Shown: positions 1 through 9,065, counted from the first letter of the stretch. The stretch is DNA of 43,825 nucleotides from JALHVH01 sp964585685 (GCA_964585685.1 CAZPEP010000048.1:1-43825), one strand, 5' to 3'. The notes: generated from the sequence alone by a model not told the origin. Translations and numbers: made by a program.

Positions 1-918
1 GGGGACTTCATCGTGGCCGAGGCCGACGAGAGCGACCGGTCCTTCCTCTACCTCTCCCCCTTCATCGCCGTCCTGACCAACATCGACGAGGAGCACCTCG
101 ACCAGTACAAGGATATCGAGGAGATCCGGTGGACGTTCGTCAACTTTGCCAACAAGGTCCCGTTCTACTGCCCGGTCGTCCTTTGCCTGGACGACGCGAA
201 CCTCCAGGGCATTATCCCGGAGATCGAGCGCAAGATCATCACCTACGGGTTCTCGGCCCAGGCCGATTACTTCGCCCGCGATTACCGGTTCGACGCGTTC
301 GCGAGCGAGTCGACGGTCTACCGCAAGGGCGAGCGGCTGGGCCAGCTCCGGCTCAACGTCCCCGGCAAACACAACATCTTGAACGCCATGGCGGCCATCG
401 CCGTGGGCGAGGATCTGGACATCCCGATCGGGACGATCTTCAAGGCCCTCGAGGGCTATACGGGTACGGGCCGGCGCTTCGAGCTGAAGAAGACGGTCCG
501 GGACATCATGCTCGTCGAGGACTACGCCCACCACCCGACCGAGATCCGGGCGACCCTCGAAGCCGCGAAGAGCGGCTGGACGCGTCGCATCGTCGCCGTG
601 TTCCAGCCCCACCGGTACACGCGCCTGTCGCACCTGATGCAGGCGTTCGCGACGGCCTTCAACCGGGCCGACGTCCTCGTCATCACCGAGGTCTATCCCG
701 CGGGAGAGGCCCCGATTCCAGGGGTCTCGGGAAAGGCCCTGCACGATGAGATCCTCCAGTTCGGCCACAAACAGGCCTATTTCGAGCCGGACCTTGCCAA
801 GGTCCCGTCGCTCGTCGCCGGCCTGGCCCAGCCGAACGACATCATCCTCGTCCTAGGGGCGGGCAACATCAATCGGACGGTCCCGCGGATCGCGGAAGCT
901 CTGGAGGCAGGGAAATAG
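1..918 (+). CDS. murC: UDP-N-acetylmuramate--L-alanine ligase (MurC), 3' part
   Basis: Cytoplasmic Mur ligase that adds L-Ala to UDP-MurNAc at the expense of ATP, an early step of peptidoglycan synthesis. The reading frame is open from base 1, so the N-terminal domain with the ATP-binding loop lies upstream of the window; 305 residues remain. Visible family signatures are EADESD and LTNIDEEHLD from the central domain, GKHNILNAMAA, and the MurC-typical DYAHHPTEI and FQPHRYTR of the C-terminal domain. It ends 2 nt before ftsQ and heads the division cluster murC-ftsQ-ftsA-ftsZ, the usual order of a dcw locus. The assignment to MurC rather than MurD/E/F rests on the AHHPTE motif. It is truncated only by the window edge. 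Confidence 0.96.
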   Translation, partial: GDFIVAEADESDRSFLYLSPFIAVLTNIDEEHLDQYKDIEEIRWTFVNFANKVPFYCPVVLCLDDANLQGIIPEIERKIITYGFSAQADYFARDYRFDAFASESTVYRKGERLGQLRLNVPGKHNILNAMAAIAVGEDLDIPIGTIFKALEGYTGTGRRFELKKTVRDIMLVEDYAHHPTEIRATLEAAKSGWTRRIVAVFQPHRYTRLSHLMQAFATAFNRADVLVITEVYPAGEAPIPGVSGKALHDEILQFGHKQAYFEPDLAKVPSLVAGLAQPNDIILVLGAGNINRTVPRIAEALEAGK

Positions 919-920
919 AC

Positions 921-1766
921 ATGGCGACCCTTCCCTCGAACATCGCCCAGGCCCTCGTCTTCCAGCGGGGCGACGGGGCCCTCAGGGGCCGTCAGGTCCA
1001 GAGGCAGGGGGCCCTGCGCTCCAAGCACGTGCTGGGCATGTTCTGCGTCCTGGCCGGGACGTTCTTTGCGTTCGCCCGGGCATACCTCTTCTTCATATCC
1101 TGGGACAAGCTGGCCATTCGGAGCGTCGAGGTCGTCTGCACCCGTCCCTCCCTGAAGCGGGAGCTCGAGCGGGCGTTCGCGGGGCACCGGCTCGGCAACA
1201 TCCTGCTCTGCGACATCGACGGCCTGAGGGCCCAGGTCCGGTCCTTCCCCTGGGTCCGCGAGGCGCGCATCCGGAAGATCTTCCCCTCCGCCTTGCGGGT
1301 CGAGATCGAAGAACGCGTGCCCCGGGCCCTCCTCAAGCGATACGTCCTGACCCTCGTCGACAGGGAAGGCGCCGAACTCGGAGCTCCGGGAACGCCGGAG
1401 GAAACCGAGCTCCCCGTCTTCGCCGACCGGGACGGCTTCCGGAACGGCCGGGCCGAAAAGCTCCGGCTGGCCTGGGAATGTCTGGACGGCCTCCCGGCCC
1501 CGGAACGGGCGGCGGTCTCGCGGCTCGACCTTTCGGACCTGGGGACGGTCGAACTCGTTTTCCGCGACGACTCCGTCCGGATCCGGCTGGGCGACCGGGA
1601 GTTCACCGATAAAATCCGTCTGTTCCGGGAGCGCCGGGCGGGGTGGGAAGGCACCCTCGGCGCCCTGGAGACCATCGACCTGCGGTTCGACGACCGCGTC
1701 TACGTCACGCTTCGGGGGCCGGAGGGACCGGACGTCCCCGCCGGTCCGGAGAAGGAGGCCGCATAA
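921..1766 (+). CDS. ftsQ: cell division protein FtsQ/DivIB
   Basis: Bitopic inner-membrane divisome protein that recruits FtsB/FtsL in other bacteria. The 281-residue product has a basic cytoplasmic N-terminus, one transmembrane segment at about residues 36-60, and then a POTRA-like domain (about 66-135) with the pattern IRSVEV...LLCDIDGLRAQVRSFPWV and IRKIFPSALRVEIEER that is characteristic of FtsQ. The C-terminal half is a poorly conserved beta domain, as usual. The ATG lies 2 nt after the murC stop, and its own stop shares one base with the ftsA start (TAATG), which implies translational coupling. Sequence conservation is low in this family, but position and POTRA motif agree. Confidence 0.93.
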   Translation: MATLPSNIAQALVFQRGDGALRGRQVQRQGALRSKHVLGMFCVLAGTFFAFARAYLFFISWDKLAIRSVEVVCTRPSLKRELERAFAGHRLGNILLCDIDGLRAQVRSFPWVREARIRKIFPSALRVEIEERVPRALLKRYVLTLVDREGAELGAPGTPEETELPVFADRDGFRNGRAEKLRLAWECLDGLPAPERAAVSRLDLSDLGTVELVFRDDSVRIRLGDREFTDKIRLFRERRAGWEGTLGALETIDLRFDDRVYVTLRGPEGPDVPAGPEKEAA

Positions 1767-2989
1767 TGGCAAAAAGCACCTACATCGTAGGGATCGACGT
1801 CGGGACCAAGAAGGTCGTGGTCCTCATCGGCGAGGTCACCGAGGAGAACAAGGTCGAGATCGTCGGCGTCGGCGCGACGGAATCGCGCGGCCTGCGGAAA
1901 GGTGTCGTCGTCAACCTCGATGAAACGACGGCCGCCGTCAAGAAAGCTCAGGAGGAGGCCGAGCTCATGGCCGGCGTCGAGATCGGCTCGGCCTACATCG
2001 GCATCTCCGGCGCTCACATCAAGAGCTTCAACTCGCGGGGCGTGGTCGCCGTCTCCGGCAAGAACCGGGAGATCACCCGGGAGGACATCAAGCGCGTCAT
2101 CGACCAGTCGAAAGCGCTGTCCATTCCGCCGGACCGCGCGATCATCCACATCATCCCCCAGGAGTTCGTCGTCGATGAGCAGGACGGGATCAAGGACCCT
2201 CTGGGCATGAGCGGCATCAAGCTCGAGGTCAACGTCCACATCGTGACCTCGGCCGTCACTTCCCTCCAGAATCTCAAGAGCTGCATCCAGAGGGCGGGCG
2301 TCGCCACCGAGGAGATCGTCCTCAACCAGATCGCCACGAGCGCCTCCGTTCTGACCCCCGACGAGCGGGAACTGGGCGTCGGGCTCATCGACATCGGGGC
2401 CGGGACGACCGAGGTCGCCATCTTCGAGCGCGGCAGCCTCTGGTACTCCTCGACGATCCCCATCGGCGGGGACAACGTCACCAACGACATCGCCGTCGGC
2501 CTCAGGACTCCCATCCCGGAGGCCGAGAAGATCAAGAAGCGGAACGGCTGCATCGCCGGCCCGGTCGCCGACGAACAGGAGACGATCGAGGTCCCCTCGG
2601 TCGGAAAGGGCCGGAAGCCCCGTATTCTCTCCCGCCAGATCCTGGCCGACATCATCCAGCCGCGGGCGGAGGAGATCTTCCGTCTCGTGGACGCGGACAT
2701 CAAGAGGATGGGCTACGAGAAATCGCTGAACTCGGGCATCGTGCTGACGGGCGGGACGTCGCTCCTCGAAGGACTGGAAGAGGTCGCCGAGGAGATCTTC
2801 GACCTGCCCGTGCGCCGCGGCGACCCGAGCGGCGTCGGCGGGCTGGTCGACCGGGTCGCCACGCCGGACTTCGCGACGGCCGTCGGGCTCGTCCTGTACG
2901 GCTATAACAAGGGCCTGGAGCGCGGGTTCTCCAGGGAACGAAAAAAAGGCGCCTGGGCCAGGTTCACCGACTGGTTCAGGGAAGGATAG
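1766..2989 (+). CDS. ftsA: cell division protein FtsA
   Basis: Actin-like ATPase that tethers FtsZ to the membrane. The 407 residues begin MAKSTYIVGIDVGTKKV, the phosphate-1 motif; LIDIGAGTTEVAIF is phosphate-2 and GIVLTGGTSLLEGL the adenosine motif. The last residues (KKGAWARFTDWFREG) form an amphipathic helix with Trp/Phe on one face, as expected of the FtsA membrane anchor. The frame is open well upstream, but the ATG at 1766 is chosen because it matches the family start, overlaps the ftsQ stop by one base, and has AGGAGG about 5-8 nt upstream inside ftsQ. Length is typical of the family. It is followed 9 nt later by ftsZ. Confidence 0.97.
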   Translation: MAKSTYIVGIDVGTKKVVVLIGEVTEENKVEIVGVGATESRGLRKGVVVNLDETTAAVKKAQEEAELMAGVEIGSAYIGISGAHIKSFNSRGVVAVSGKNREITREDIKRVIDQSKALSIPPDRAIIHIIPQEFVVDEQDGIKDPLGMSGIKLEVNVHIVTSAVTSLQNLKSCIQRAGVATEEIVLNQIATSASVLTPDERELGVGLIDIGAGTTEVAIFERGSLWYSSTIPIGGDNVTNDIAVGLRTPIPEAEKIKKRNGCIAGPVADEQETIEVPSVGKGRKPRILSRQILADIIQPRAEEIFRLVDADIKRMGYEKSLNSGIVLTGGTSLLEGLEEVAEEIFDLPVRRGDPSGVGGLVDRVATPDFATAVGLVLYGYNKGLERGFSRERKKGAWARFTDWFREG

Positions 2990-2998
2990 GAGGAACAC

Positions 2999-4219
2999 AT
3001 GAGCGAAGAACTTTTGAGCAAGCTGAAATTCCACCTCGTGGAGGAGACCGTCGGGGCCAAGATCAAAGTCATCGGCATTGGCGGCGGCGGCGGGAACGCC
3101 GTCAACCGGATGATCGAGTCCGGCATCCAGGGCGTCGAGTTCATAGCCGTCAATACGGACCTTCAGGCCCTGAACAGCAATCGGGCGACGATCAAGATCC
3201 CGATCGGGGGCCAGCTGACCCGTGGTCTCGGGTCGGGCGGCCGGCCCGAGACCGGAAAGATGGCCGCCCAGGAGGACACCGAACGGCTCATCGAGAGCCT
3301 CCAGGGCGCCGACATGGTCTTTCTGACGGCCGGCCTGGGCGGCGGGACTGGCACCGGCGCGACGCCCATCCTGGCCAACCTGGCCGCGGAGATGGACGTC
3401 CTCGTCATCGCCATCGTCACCCTGCCGTTCGAGTTCGAGGGCAAGGTCCGGGCCAAGCAGGCCGCGGAGGGACTCCGGGAGATCAAGAACGTCGTGGACA
3501 CGGTCATTGCCATCCCCAATGAGCGGCTGCTTCAGACCGTCCAGCTGAACACGTCCATCCAGGACGCCTTCAAGATGGCCGACGACATCCTACGTCAGGC
3601 AGCCCAGGGCATCTCCGACCTCATTACCAAGCCGGGCCTCATCAACCTGGATTTCGCCGACGTCAAGTCCATCATGAAGGGCATGGGCATGGCCTTTATG
3701 GGCACGGGCATCGCCTCGGGCGACGACCGGGCCGTCGAGGCCGCCCAGAAGGCTATCTCAAGCCCTCTCCTCATCGACACGTCGATCGAGGGCGCGCACG
3801 GCGTCCTCATCAACATCACGGGCGGCAAGGACATCACGCTCCACGAGGTCTCTAAGGCCTCACAGCTTATCCACAGCTTGGCCCACCCCGAGGCCAATAT
3901 CATCTTCGGGACGGTCATCGACCCGGCGATGAAGGAAATGGTCAAGGTCACGGTTATCGCGACGGGCTTCGAGATGAACGAGCCTCAGATCATCGGAGCG
4001 ACCGAGGATTTCACGCTGACGCATCGGAGCAAGACGCCCCCCCCGTTCCCGGTCCGGACCGAGACGCCGCCCTATATCTTCGAGCCCAGGGGGGGCAACA
4101 CGCCGCCCGCCTGGGAGCCGCCCTCCTGGGAGAACCAGTGGGATAACTTAGAGACCCCGTCCTTCATCCGGCGCGCCAAGCACGCCCCGATAAGAAAATC
4201 GTCGCATGATATCAGCTGA
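2999..4219 (+). CDS. ftsZ: cell division GTPase FtsZ
   Basis: Tubulin-like GTPase forming the cytokinetic Z ring. In the 406 residues the nucleotide-binding loop IGGGGGNAVN is near 27-36, the tubulin signature GGGTGTGA is at 114-121, and the catalytic T7 loop is NLDFADVKSIM. After the globular domain a short Pro-rich linker (about 340-383) leads to a conserved C-terminal peptide, TPSFIRR at 386-392, the FtsA-binding motif; it is followed by an extra basic tail of about 14 residues. A clear Shine-Dalgarno, AGGAGG, precedes the ATG. The last 14 nt overlap the start of hutI, so the two genes are probably co-translated. Confidence 0.98.
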   Translation: MSEELLSKLKFHLVEETVGAKIKVIGIGGGGGNAVNRMIESGIQGVEFIAVNTDLQALNSNRATIKIPIGGQLTRGLGSGGRPETGKMAAQEDTERLIESLQGADMVFLTAGLGGGTGTGATPILANLAAEMDVLVIAIVTLPFEFEGKVRAKQAAEGLREIKNVVDTVIAIPNERLLQTVQLNTSIQDAFKMADDILRQAAQGISDLITKPGLINLDFADVKSIMKGMGMAFMGTGIASGDDRAVEAAQKAISSPLLIDTSIEGAHGVLINITGGKDITLHEVSKASQLIHSLAHPEANIIFGTVIDPAMKEMVKVTVIATGFEMNEPQIIGATEDFTLTHRSKTPPPFPVRTETPPYIFEPRGGNTPPAWEPPSWENQWDNLETPSFIRRAKHAPIRKSSHDIS

Positions 4220-5483
4220 TTGCGTCGTCTCCGGCTGCCGCCAGCTCGTCACGTGCGCCGGCCCGCTCCCGAAGAGGGGGCCGGCTCTCGGCGACCTCGG
4301 TGTCGTCGAGGACGGCTGGATCGCCTCGAACAAAGGGGAGATCGTCTTCGTCGGCTTGGCCGACGCCTTTCGCGAGACGGTCACGGCGGCGCCGGGGGCG
4401 AATTGGATCGACGGCCGGGACAGCCTCGCCCTGCCCGGGTTCGTCGACAGCCACACACATCTTCCCTTCGCCGGGAACCGCGAGCACGAGTTCCTGCTCC
4501 GGCTCAAGGGCGCGACCTACCAGGAGCTGGCCGCGCAGGGCATGGGCATCCAGACGACGGTCAAGGCGACCCGGGCCGCCACGAAGGACGAACTCGTCTC
4601 TCTCTGCAAACAGAGGCTCAACCAGATGCTGCTCACGGGTACGACGACCGTCGAGGCCAAGAGCGGTTACGGTCTCAATTTTGAGGACGAGGTCAAACAG
4701 CTTGAGGCCCTGGCGGCGCTCCGCGGGGCGCACCCCGTGGATATCGTCCCTACGTACATGGGCGCCCACGAAATACCGCCGGAGTACAAAGGCCGGAAGG
4801 CCGAATACATCGACCTCATCATCGACAAGGTCCTGCCCGAGGTCCGGGCCCGCGGGCTGGCCGAGTTCTTCGACATCTTCTGCGAACCGAACGTCTTCGA
4901 TCTCGAGGACACGAAGCGCCTGGCCGAGGCCGCCAGGGCGGCCGGGCTGGGCGTCAAGATCCACGCCGACGAGTTCGTACCGCTCGGTGCAACGGAATAT
5001 GCGGCCGAGTCGGGCGCGATATCAGCCGAACATCTCATCAACGCGACGGACGAAGGCATCCGGAAGATCGCGGCAAGCGGGACGGCGGCCCTCCTCCTGC
5101 CGGGCGTCCCGTTCTTCCTGATGCTTGAAAAGAAAGCGCCCGTCCGCAAGCTCATCGAGGCCGGGGCAGCCGTGGCCTTGGCCTCCGACTTCAACCCCGG
5201 GAGCTCGATGTTGAGCTCGATGCTCCTCGTCCTCCAGCTCGGGGTCTACACGCTCCGGATGACTATCGAAGAAGCGCTCAACGCCTGCACCGGGAACGCC
5301 GCCTATGCCATCGCGCGGCACGGCCGGGTCGGGAGCCTCGAGGTCGGCAAGCGCATGGACCTCCTGATTTGCGACGTCCCGAACTACGCCTCCCTCATCT
5401 ACCAGCTGGGCGTCAATCCCGTCCGCCACGTCATCAAGGACGGGAAGATCGTCGTCCGGGCGGGCAAGATCCAGCCGCTGTAA
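4206..5483 (+). CDS. hutI: imidazolonepropionase (HutI)
   Basis: Metal-dependent amidohydrolase opening imidazolone-5-propionate to N-formimino-L-glutamate in histidine degradation. The 425-residue product shows the metal-binding HxH (H83, H85) in GFVDSHTHLPFAGNREHEF, KSGYGL, HADEF and ASDFNPGS, all typical of HutI; length is close to the usual 400-420. The ATG at 4206 lies inside the ftsZ end, giving a 14-nt overlap in another frame, so expression is probably coupled to the division operon. No hutH, hutU or formimidoylglutamase gene is present in the window. A 12-bp imperfect tandem repeat near 5205-5230 encodes the SSMLSSML stretch. Function is clear from motifs; the location is the odd part. 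Confidence 0.95.
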   Translation: MISADCVVSGCRQLVTCAGPLPKRGPALGDLGVVEDGWIASNKGEIVFVGLADAFRETVTAAPGANWIDGRDSLALPGFVDSHTHLPFAGNREHEFLLRLKGATYQELAAQGMGIQTTVKATRAATKDELVSLCKQRLNQMLLTGTTTVEAKSGYGLNFEDEVKQLEALAALRGAHPVDIVPTYMGAHEIPPEYKGRKAEYIDLIIDKVLPEVRARGLAEFFDIFCEPNVFDLEDTKRLAEAARAAGLGVKIHADEFVPLGATEYAAESGAISAEHLINATDEGIRKIAASGTAALLLPGVPFFLMLEKKAPVRKLIEAGAAVALASDFNPGSSMLSSMLLVLQLGVYTLRMTIEEALNACTGNAAYAIARHGRVGSLEVGKRMDLLICDVPNYASLIYQLGVNPVRHVIKDGKIVVRAGKIQPL

Positions 5484-5543
5484 TTAGCGACATTTACCTG
5501 TTTGTCTGTTTTCCAACTAAGCAGGATCCTCCGGAATACAGGC

Positions 5544-5569
5544 AGGCGTCGCTGAGCGGCCTTTTCTTT
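5544..5569 (+). terminator. possible intrinsic terminator after hutI
   Basis: A short stem, GTCGC-TGA-GCGGC with one G-T pair, is followed by TTTTCTTT, about 65 nt after the hutI stop on the same strand. It would end the division-cluster transcript. The stem is short, so the call is tentative. The rest of 5484-5659 shows no gene. Confidence 0.4.
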
Positions 5570-5659
5570 GTCCTATATCGCCTGGGCAATCTTCGGCATT
5601 AGCTGCTATATCTACATCAAGCTTCGCGGGGTCGGAATCAGGTAAGCCCGGCCGCTCCC

Positions 5660-6085
5660 TCATTCCTCCGGCTTCCGCCCCTTGATGGTCTGATGCTGGT
5701 GCGCCCCCTTCAAGGCGCGGATGAGGAATCCCTCCTGTCCGGGGAACCACACTTCGGATAATAGGTAGTCTGTGACATATTCCGTATACGACGGCTCGAA
5801 GTTCCCGACGGCATCGAGGACCACCTGGGGCTCGGCAACCGGCGGCGTCGGCTGGGCCAGCCTTTGGAGGACGGGAAGGATGATCTCGATATTCTTCGCT
5901 TCCTGCCGGATCACGAGCTGTCCATCGTCCTTCGACCCGATCCAGTAAATGCCCACCGGGAGCTTCTTGCCGCCCGCTTCGAACTTGTACGGGATCTTGA
6001 AGGTTCCCTGGGCCCAAGCCGCGGTTCCGCTCACGATGAGAACCAATGCCAATATCACGACGTGCCGAACGACGCTGCGTTTCAT
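5660..6085 (-). CDS. small exported protein of unknown function
   Basis: A 141-residue protein starting with a clear Sec signal peptide (MKRSVVRHVVILALVLIVSG, cleavage probably after AWA). The mature part opens with TFKIPYKFEAGGKKLPVGIY and contains WIGSKDDGQLVIR; proteins with this 'F.vP..F..g...LP.G.Y' opening are, from memory, frequent small exported proteins of Acidobacteriota, with no established function. No cysteines, no further membrane segment, and a basic C-terminus (KGRKPEE). A GTG 18 nt upstream is in frame, but AAGGAG seven bases before the ATG at 6085 decides the start. It lies downstream of the aminotransferase gene on the same strand, separated by a hairpin, so it may be transcribed alone. 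Confidence 0.75.
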   Translation of the reverse strand: MKRSVVRHVVILALVLIVSGTAAWAQGTFKIPYKFEAGGKKLPVGIYWIGSKDDGQLVIRQEAKNIEIILPVLQRLAQPTPPVAEPQVVLDAVGNFEPSYTEYVTDYLLSEVWFPGQEGFLIRALKGAHQHQTIKGRKPEE

Positions 6086-6130
6086 TTCTATTCTCCTTTC
6101 CACTCCGGAACCGGTCCGGAGCCGAACGAG

Positions 6131-6159
6131 GGGGGAAAGGGCTCGATGGCCCTTCCCCC
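6131..6159 (-). terminator. hairpin between aminotransferase and exported-protein genes
   Basis: Near-perfect inverted repeat GGGGGAAAGGGC / GCCCTTCCCCC with one bulged A and a 6-nt loop, starting 5 nt past the stop of the upstream minus-strand gene. No T tract follows, so it may be an attenuating or mRNA-stabilising stem rather than a full terminator. Confidence 0.45.
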
Positions 6160-6164
6160 GTCAC

Positions 6165-7529
6165 TTACACGGTGACGTCGGCCGGGTATGCGGGGACGAG
6201 CCCCACGGTTTCGGGAATGTTCCCCTTGATAGCTTCTTCCATGGCCATGACGAACGTATCGATCTCCTCGAGAGTCGTATAGACGTTCGGGGAGACGCGG
6301 AGGGCCTGGTAATCGAAGACCGAGTTCGGCGGGACTCCCCCGACGAGCGGAACAACGACGATCCGATATTCGTCCATCATGAACTTCGCCAGGGTCCGGA
6401 CATCGATGCCCTCAATATTGACCGCCGCGACGCCCCATGCCTGCACGGGCTCGCCGAGGTCCGTCAGGATCTTGACGCGAGGATGAGTCTTGAGCGCATC
6501 GGCCCAGCGCAGGGTCAGGTAGCGCAGACGCGCCGCCTTGCGCTCCGCGCCGATAGCCTGATGGAAGGCCAGGGCCTCGCCGAGCCCCGCCCGGATCGCC
6601 CAGGGGTGCGTCCCGATAGCCTCGAACTTCCGGATGTCGTAGTCCTGCTGTTCCGGGGCCGCCTGCAGGGGCCAGAATTTCGGGATGCTCTCCTTCCGCA
6701 CGTAGAGACAGCCGTTGCCGATGGGCGCCAACAGCCATTTGTGCAGGCTGACGCCGTACGCGTCGCACTCGAGGTCTCTCAGCTTGAACGGAAAATGCCC
6801 CAGGGCATGGGCACCGTCGACGATGGTGACGATGCCTTTCGACCTGGCCAGTCGGGATAGTCGCTGGACGGGAAACAGCTGGCCAGTCAAATTCGTGATA
6901 TGGGTGAAGTGGAAGACCTTCGTCCGGGGCGTGATGGCCTTCTCGAACATGCTGTAAAGGAAGTCCTGCGGCGACGGGACGGGAAACTGGAGCCGGGTCA
7001 CAACGATGCCCTCCCGCCGCATTCGCTGATCCCACGTGGTCAGCATGCGCGGGTAGTCCTGCTCAGTCGTGATGACCTCGTCGCCGGCCTTGAGGTCGAT
7101 CCCGTTCTGGACGATCTGCAGGGATTCGCTGGCGCCGCGGGTCAGTGCCAGCTCCTCAAGATCGCAGCCGAACTCCGCCGCCATCCTCCGGCGGATGGTT
7201 TGGATATTGTCGGCGACCTGAGCCTGGTAATGGACCGGCAGCATGTTGATGATGTCCATGTAGCGCCAAACCGCTTCCATGGCGACCCGGGGGGTGGGGC
7301 AGGTAAAGCCGTTGTTCAGGTTGATGAGCGTCCGGTCCAGCTTGAAGGCCAGCTGGATCTCCCGCCAGAAGAACTCGTCTCTCGCGACCTCGCCAGGGCT
7401 CAGGCCCGCTACCGATTGGACGGCGTCCGTGACACGCTCGAGACCGTTGGCCTTGAGCGCATATGCGGCCATCCCGGAGGAGCCGCATACCTTCAGGAAT
7501 TCCCGCCGACTCTTCGTTCCTGACCTCAT
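6165..7529 (-). CDS. Tat-exported class V aminotransferase-fold PLP protein
   Basis: PLP-dependent fold-type I protein resembling isopenicillin-N epimerase and cysteine desulfurase-like enzymes. Visible landmarks are TRGASESLQIVQNGI (cofactor phosphate region), VDGAHALGHFPF (Asp contacting the PLP ring), and SLHKWLLAPIGNGCLYV, whose Lys should form the Schiff base. The N-terminus carries a twin-arginine signal, SRREFLK, followed by a weakly hydrophobic stretch, so it is probably exported folded with cofactor. Two adjacent ATGs (7532, 7529) follow GAGGAGG; the second has the better spacing. The substrate cannot be read from sequence: epimerase, lyase and aminotransferase activities all occur in this fold. 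The next gene upstream is an amino-acid permease. Confidence 0.85.
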   Translation of the reverse strand: MRSGTKSRREFLKVCGSSGMAAYALKANGLERVTDAVQSVAGLSPGEVARDEFFWREIQLAFKLDRTLINLNNGFTCPTPRVAMEAVWRYMDIINMLPVHYQAQVADNIQTIRRRMAAEFGCDLEELALTRGASESLQIVQNGIDLKAGDEVITTEQDYPRMLTTWDQRMRREGIVVTRLQFPVPSPQDFLYSMFEKAITPRTKVFHFTHITNLTGQLFPVQRLSRLARSKGIVTIVDGAHALGHFPFKLRDLECDAYGVSLHKWLLAPIGNGCLYVRKESIPKFWPLQAAPEQQDYDIRKFEAIGTHPWAIRAGLGEALAFHQAIGAERKAARLRYLTLRWADALKTHPRVKILTDLGEPVQAWGVAAVNIEGIDVRTLAKFMMDEYRIVVVPLVGGVPPNSVFDYQALRVSPNVYTTLEEIDTFVMAMEEAIKGNIPETVGLVPAYPADVTV

Positions 7530-7663
7530 CATGGGCCTCCTCGAAGAACATGGGGGGAATGGCTTTAGTCGAGTTCCGAGCCCCCGTGGGGTGATTGTAT
7601 TCAGGAGGTCGCCGGATGTCAAAGAAGGCCTGCAGAGCGCCCCCGACAAGGACTAGGGCCCGG

Positions 7664-9022
7664 CTAGCGCTTTTTGTTCCTCCAGTAGAAATACACCGGA
7701 ACGCCCAACAGGATGATGACGAGGCCGATGACGGCGTTCCGGAACTCATTGATGAGTGAGTTCAGCGAGATGAAGAGCGCCGCGAGGATGAAGAAGATCG
7801 GGGTGAACGGATAGCCCCAGGTCTTGTACGGCCGCGGCATGTCCGGGCGTTTCTTCCGGAGGATGATGACGGCCGCCACCGTCAGCCCGAAGAAGATCCA
7901 CTGGCCGAAGACGACGTAAGTGAAGAGCTGTTCGAACGTCCCGAAGAAGAGGCTGAGGATGATGCTCCAGACGCTGATGACTATGATCGAGACGTAGGGC
8001 GTCAGGTACTTCGGGTGGGCGTCGGCGATCCGTTTGAAGAACAGGCCGTCGCGGGCCATGGCGAAGTAGACGCGGGGTGAGCAGAGGATGTTCTGGTTGG
8101 CCGCCCCCATGATGGAGAAGAGTATGACCAAGGCGATAAGCGAGCCGCCGACCGGGCCGGTGACGAGCTTCAGGGCGTCGCTTGCGATGCGGTCGGACTT
8201 GGCTATCTCCCCGACCGGGAGAACGTAGAGGTAGGCCAGATTGACGAGGATGTAGACGGCGACGATGGCCAGCGTCCCGAGGAGGATGCCCAGGGGGATG
8301 TTGCGTTCCGGCTTCTTGACCTCCCCGGCGCTGTAGGTCGAGGACTCCCAGCCTTTGTACGCCCAGAGCACGGCGACCAGGCCGACCCCGAAAGCCCCCA
8401 GAATGCCCGGCGACCCCAGGTTCGGGACGGGAGAGACGAAGTTCGCGGTGCTCCCCTTCCCGAAGACGAAGATGATGCCGGAGACGATGACGAGGGCCGC
8501 AGTCTTGATGATCGTCAGGGCGTTCTGGAGGTTGGCCCCGGCCCGGACGCCGGCGATGTTGACGGCGGCCAGGAAGACGATGAAAGCGACCGAGACGGCC
8601 TTGATCACGAGGGGGGACATCTTAAAGAAATACGGCAGATAGCGGGACGCGAAGGCCACGGTCAGCGTGGCGATGGCTCCGGAATCGATGATCAGGAAGA
8701 GGGTCCAGCCGAAGAGGAACGAGAGGAGCGGCCCGTAGGCTTCGCGGAGGAAGACGTACATGCCGCCCGCCTCGGGCATGGCCGCGCCCAGCTCGGCGAA
8801 GGTGAGGGCGCCGAAGAAGCTGAGGAGCCCGCCGAAGACCCAGACCGAGAGCATGAGGAGCGGCGACGGGAGCACCGTGGCGATGGACTTGGGGACGAGG
8901 AAGATACCGGAGCCGATGACGCCACCGATGACAATAGCGATGACGTCCCAGAGCCCGAGGACCCGGGGCAAGTTCACGCGGTTGACGTAGGCGTCCACGC
9001 GCGGCTTGATCTCAGTTTTCAT
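7664..9022 (-). CDS. APC-family amino acid permease
   Basis: Integral inner-membrane transporter of 452 residues with about 12 hydrophobic segments. TM1 has the APC signature IGGVIGSGIFLVP, where the unwound GSGIF stretch binds the substrate amino group in characterised members; MPEAGGMYVFLREAYGP after TM2 and the WAYKGWESSTYSAGEVKKPERNIP region are typical of the LAT/YfnA-type branch. The C-terminus is short and basic (WRNKKR). Substrate is unknown; neutral amino acids are most usual for this branch. It has its own promoter-like sequence upstream (9066-9094) and is followed by the PLP-enzyme gene after 134 nt, suggesting possible joint use in amino-acid metabolism. Confidence 0.92.
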   Translation of the reverse strand: MKTEIKPRVDAYVNRVNLPRVLGLWDVIAIVIGGVIGSGIFLVPKSIATVLPSPLLMLSVWVFGGLLSFFGALTFAELGAAMPEAGGMYVFLREAYGPLLSFLFGWTLFLIIDSGAIATLTVAFASRYLPYFFKMSPLVIKAVSVAFIVFLAAVNIAGVRAGANLQNALTIIKTAALVIVSGIIFVFGKGSTANFVSPVPNLGSPGILGAFGVGLVAVLWAYKGWESSTYSAGEVKKPERNIPLGILLGTLAIVAVYILVNLAYLYVLPVGEIAKSDRIASDALKLVTGPVGGSLIALVILFSIMGAANQNILCSPRVYFAMARDGLFFKRIADAHPKYLTPYVSIIVISVWSIILSLFFGTFEQLFTYVVFGQWIFFGLTVAAVIILRKKRPDMPRPYKTWGYPFTPIFFILAALFISLNSLINEFRNAVIGLVIILLGVPVYFYWRNKKR

Positions 9023-9065
9023 GGGAACGCCTCCCCTTCAACAGTTCTCTCCGAGCATGGGGAAG

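Noticed and set aside
777..1772. 331-codon minus-strand open frame over murC and ftsQ
   Set aside because: Low-complexity shadow typical of high-GC DNA; the plus-strand genes have clear homology.
5205..5230. 12-bp tandem repeat in hutI as a possible mobile or phase-variable repeat
   Set aside because: Only two imperfect units, in frame, in a Ser/Met-rich segment; most likely ordinary coding sequence.
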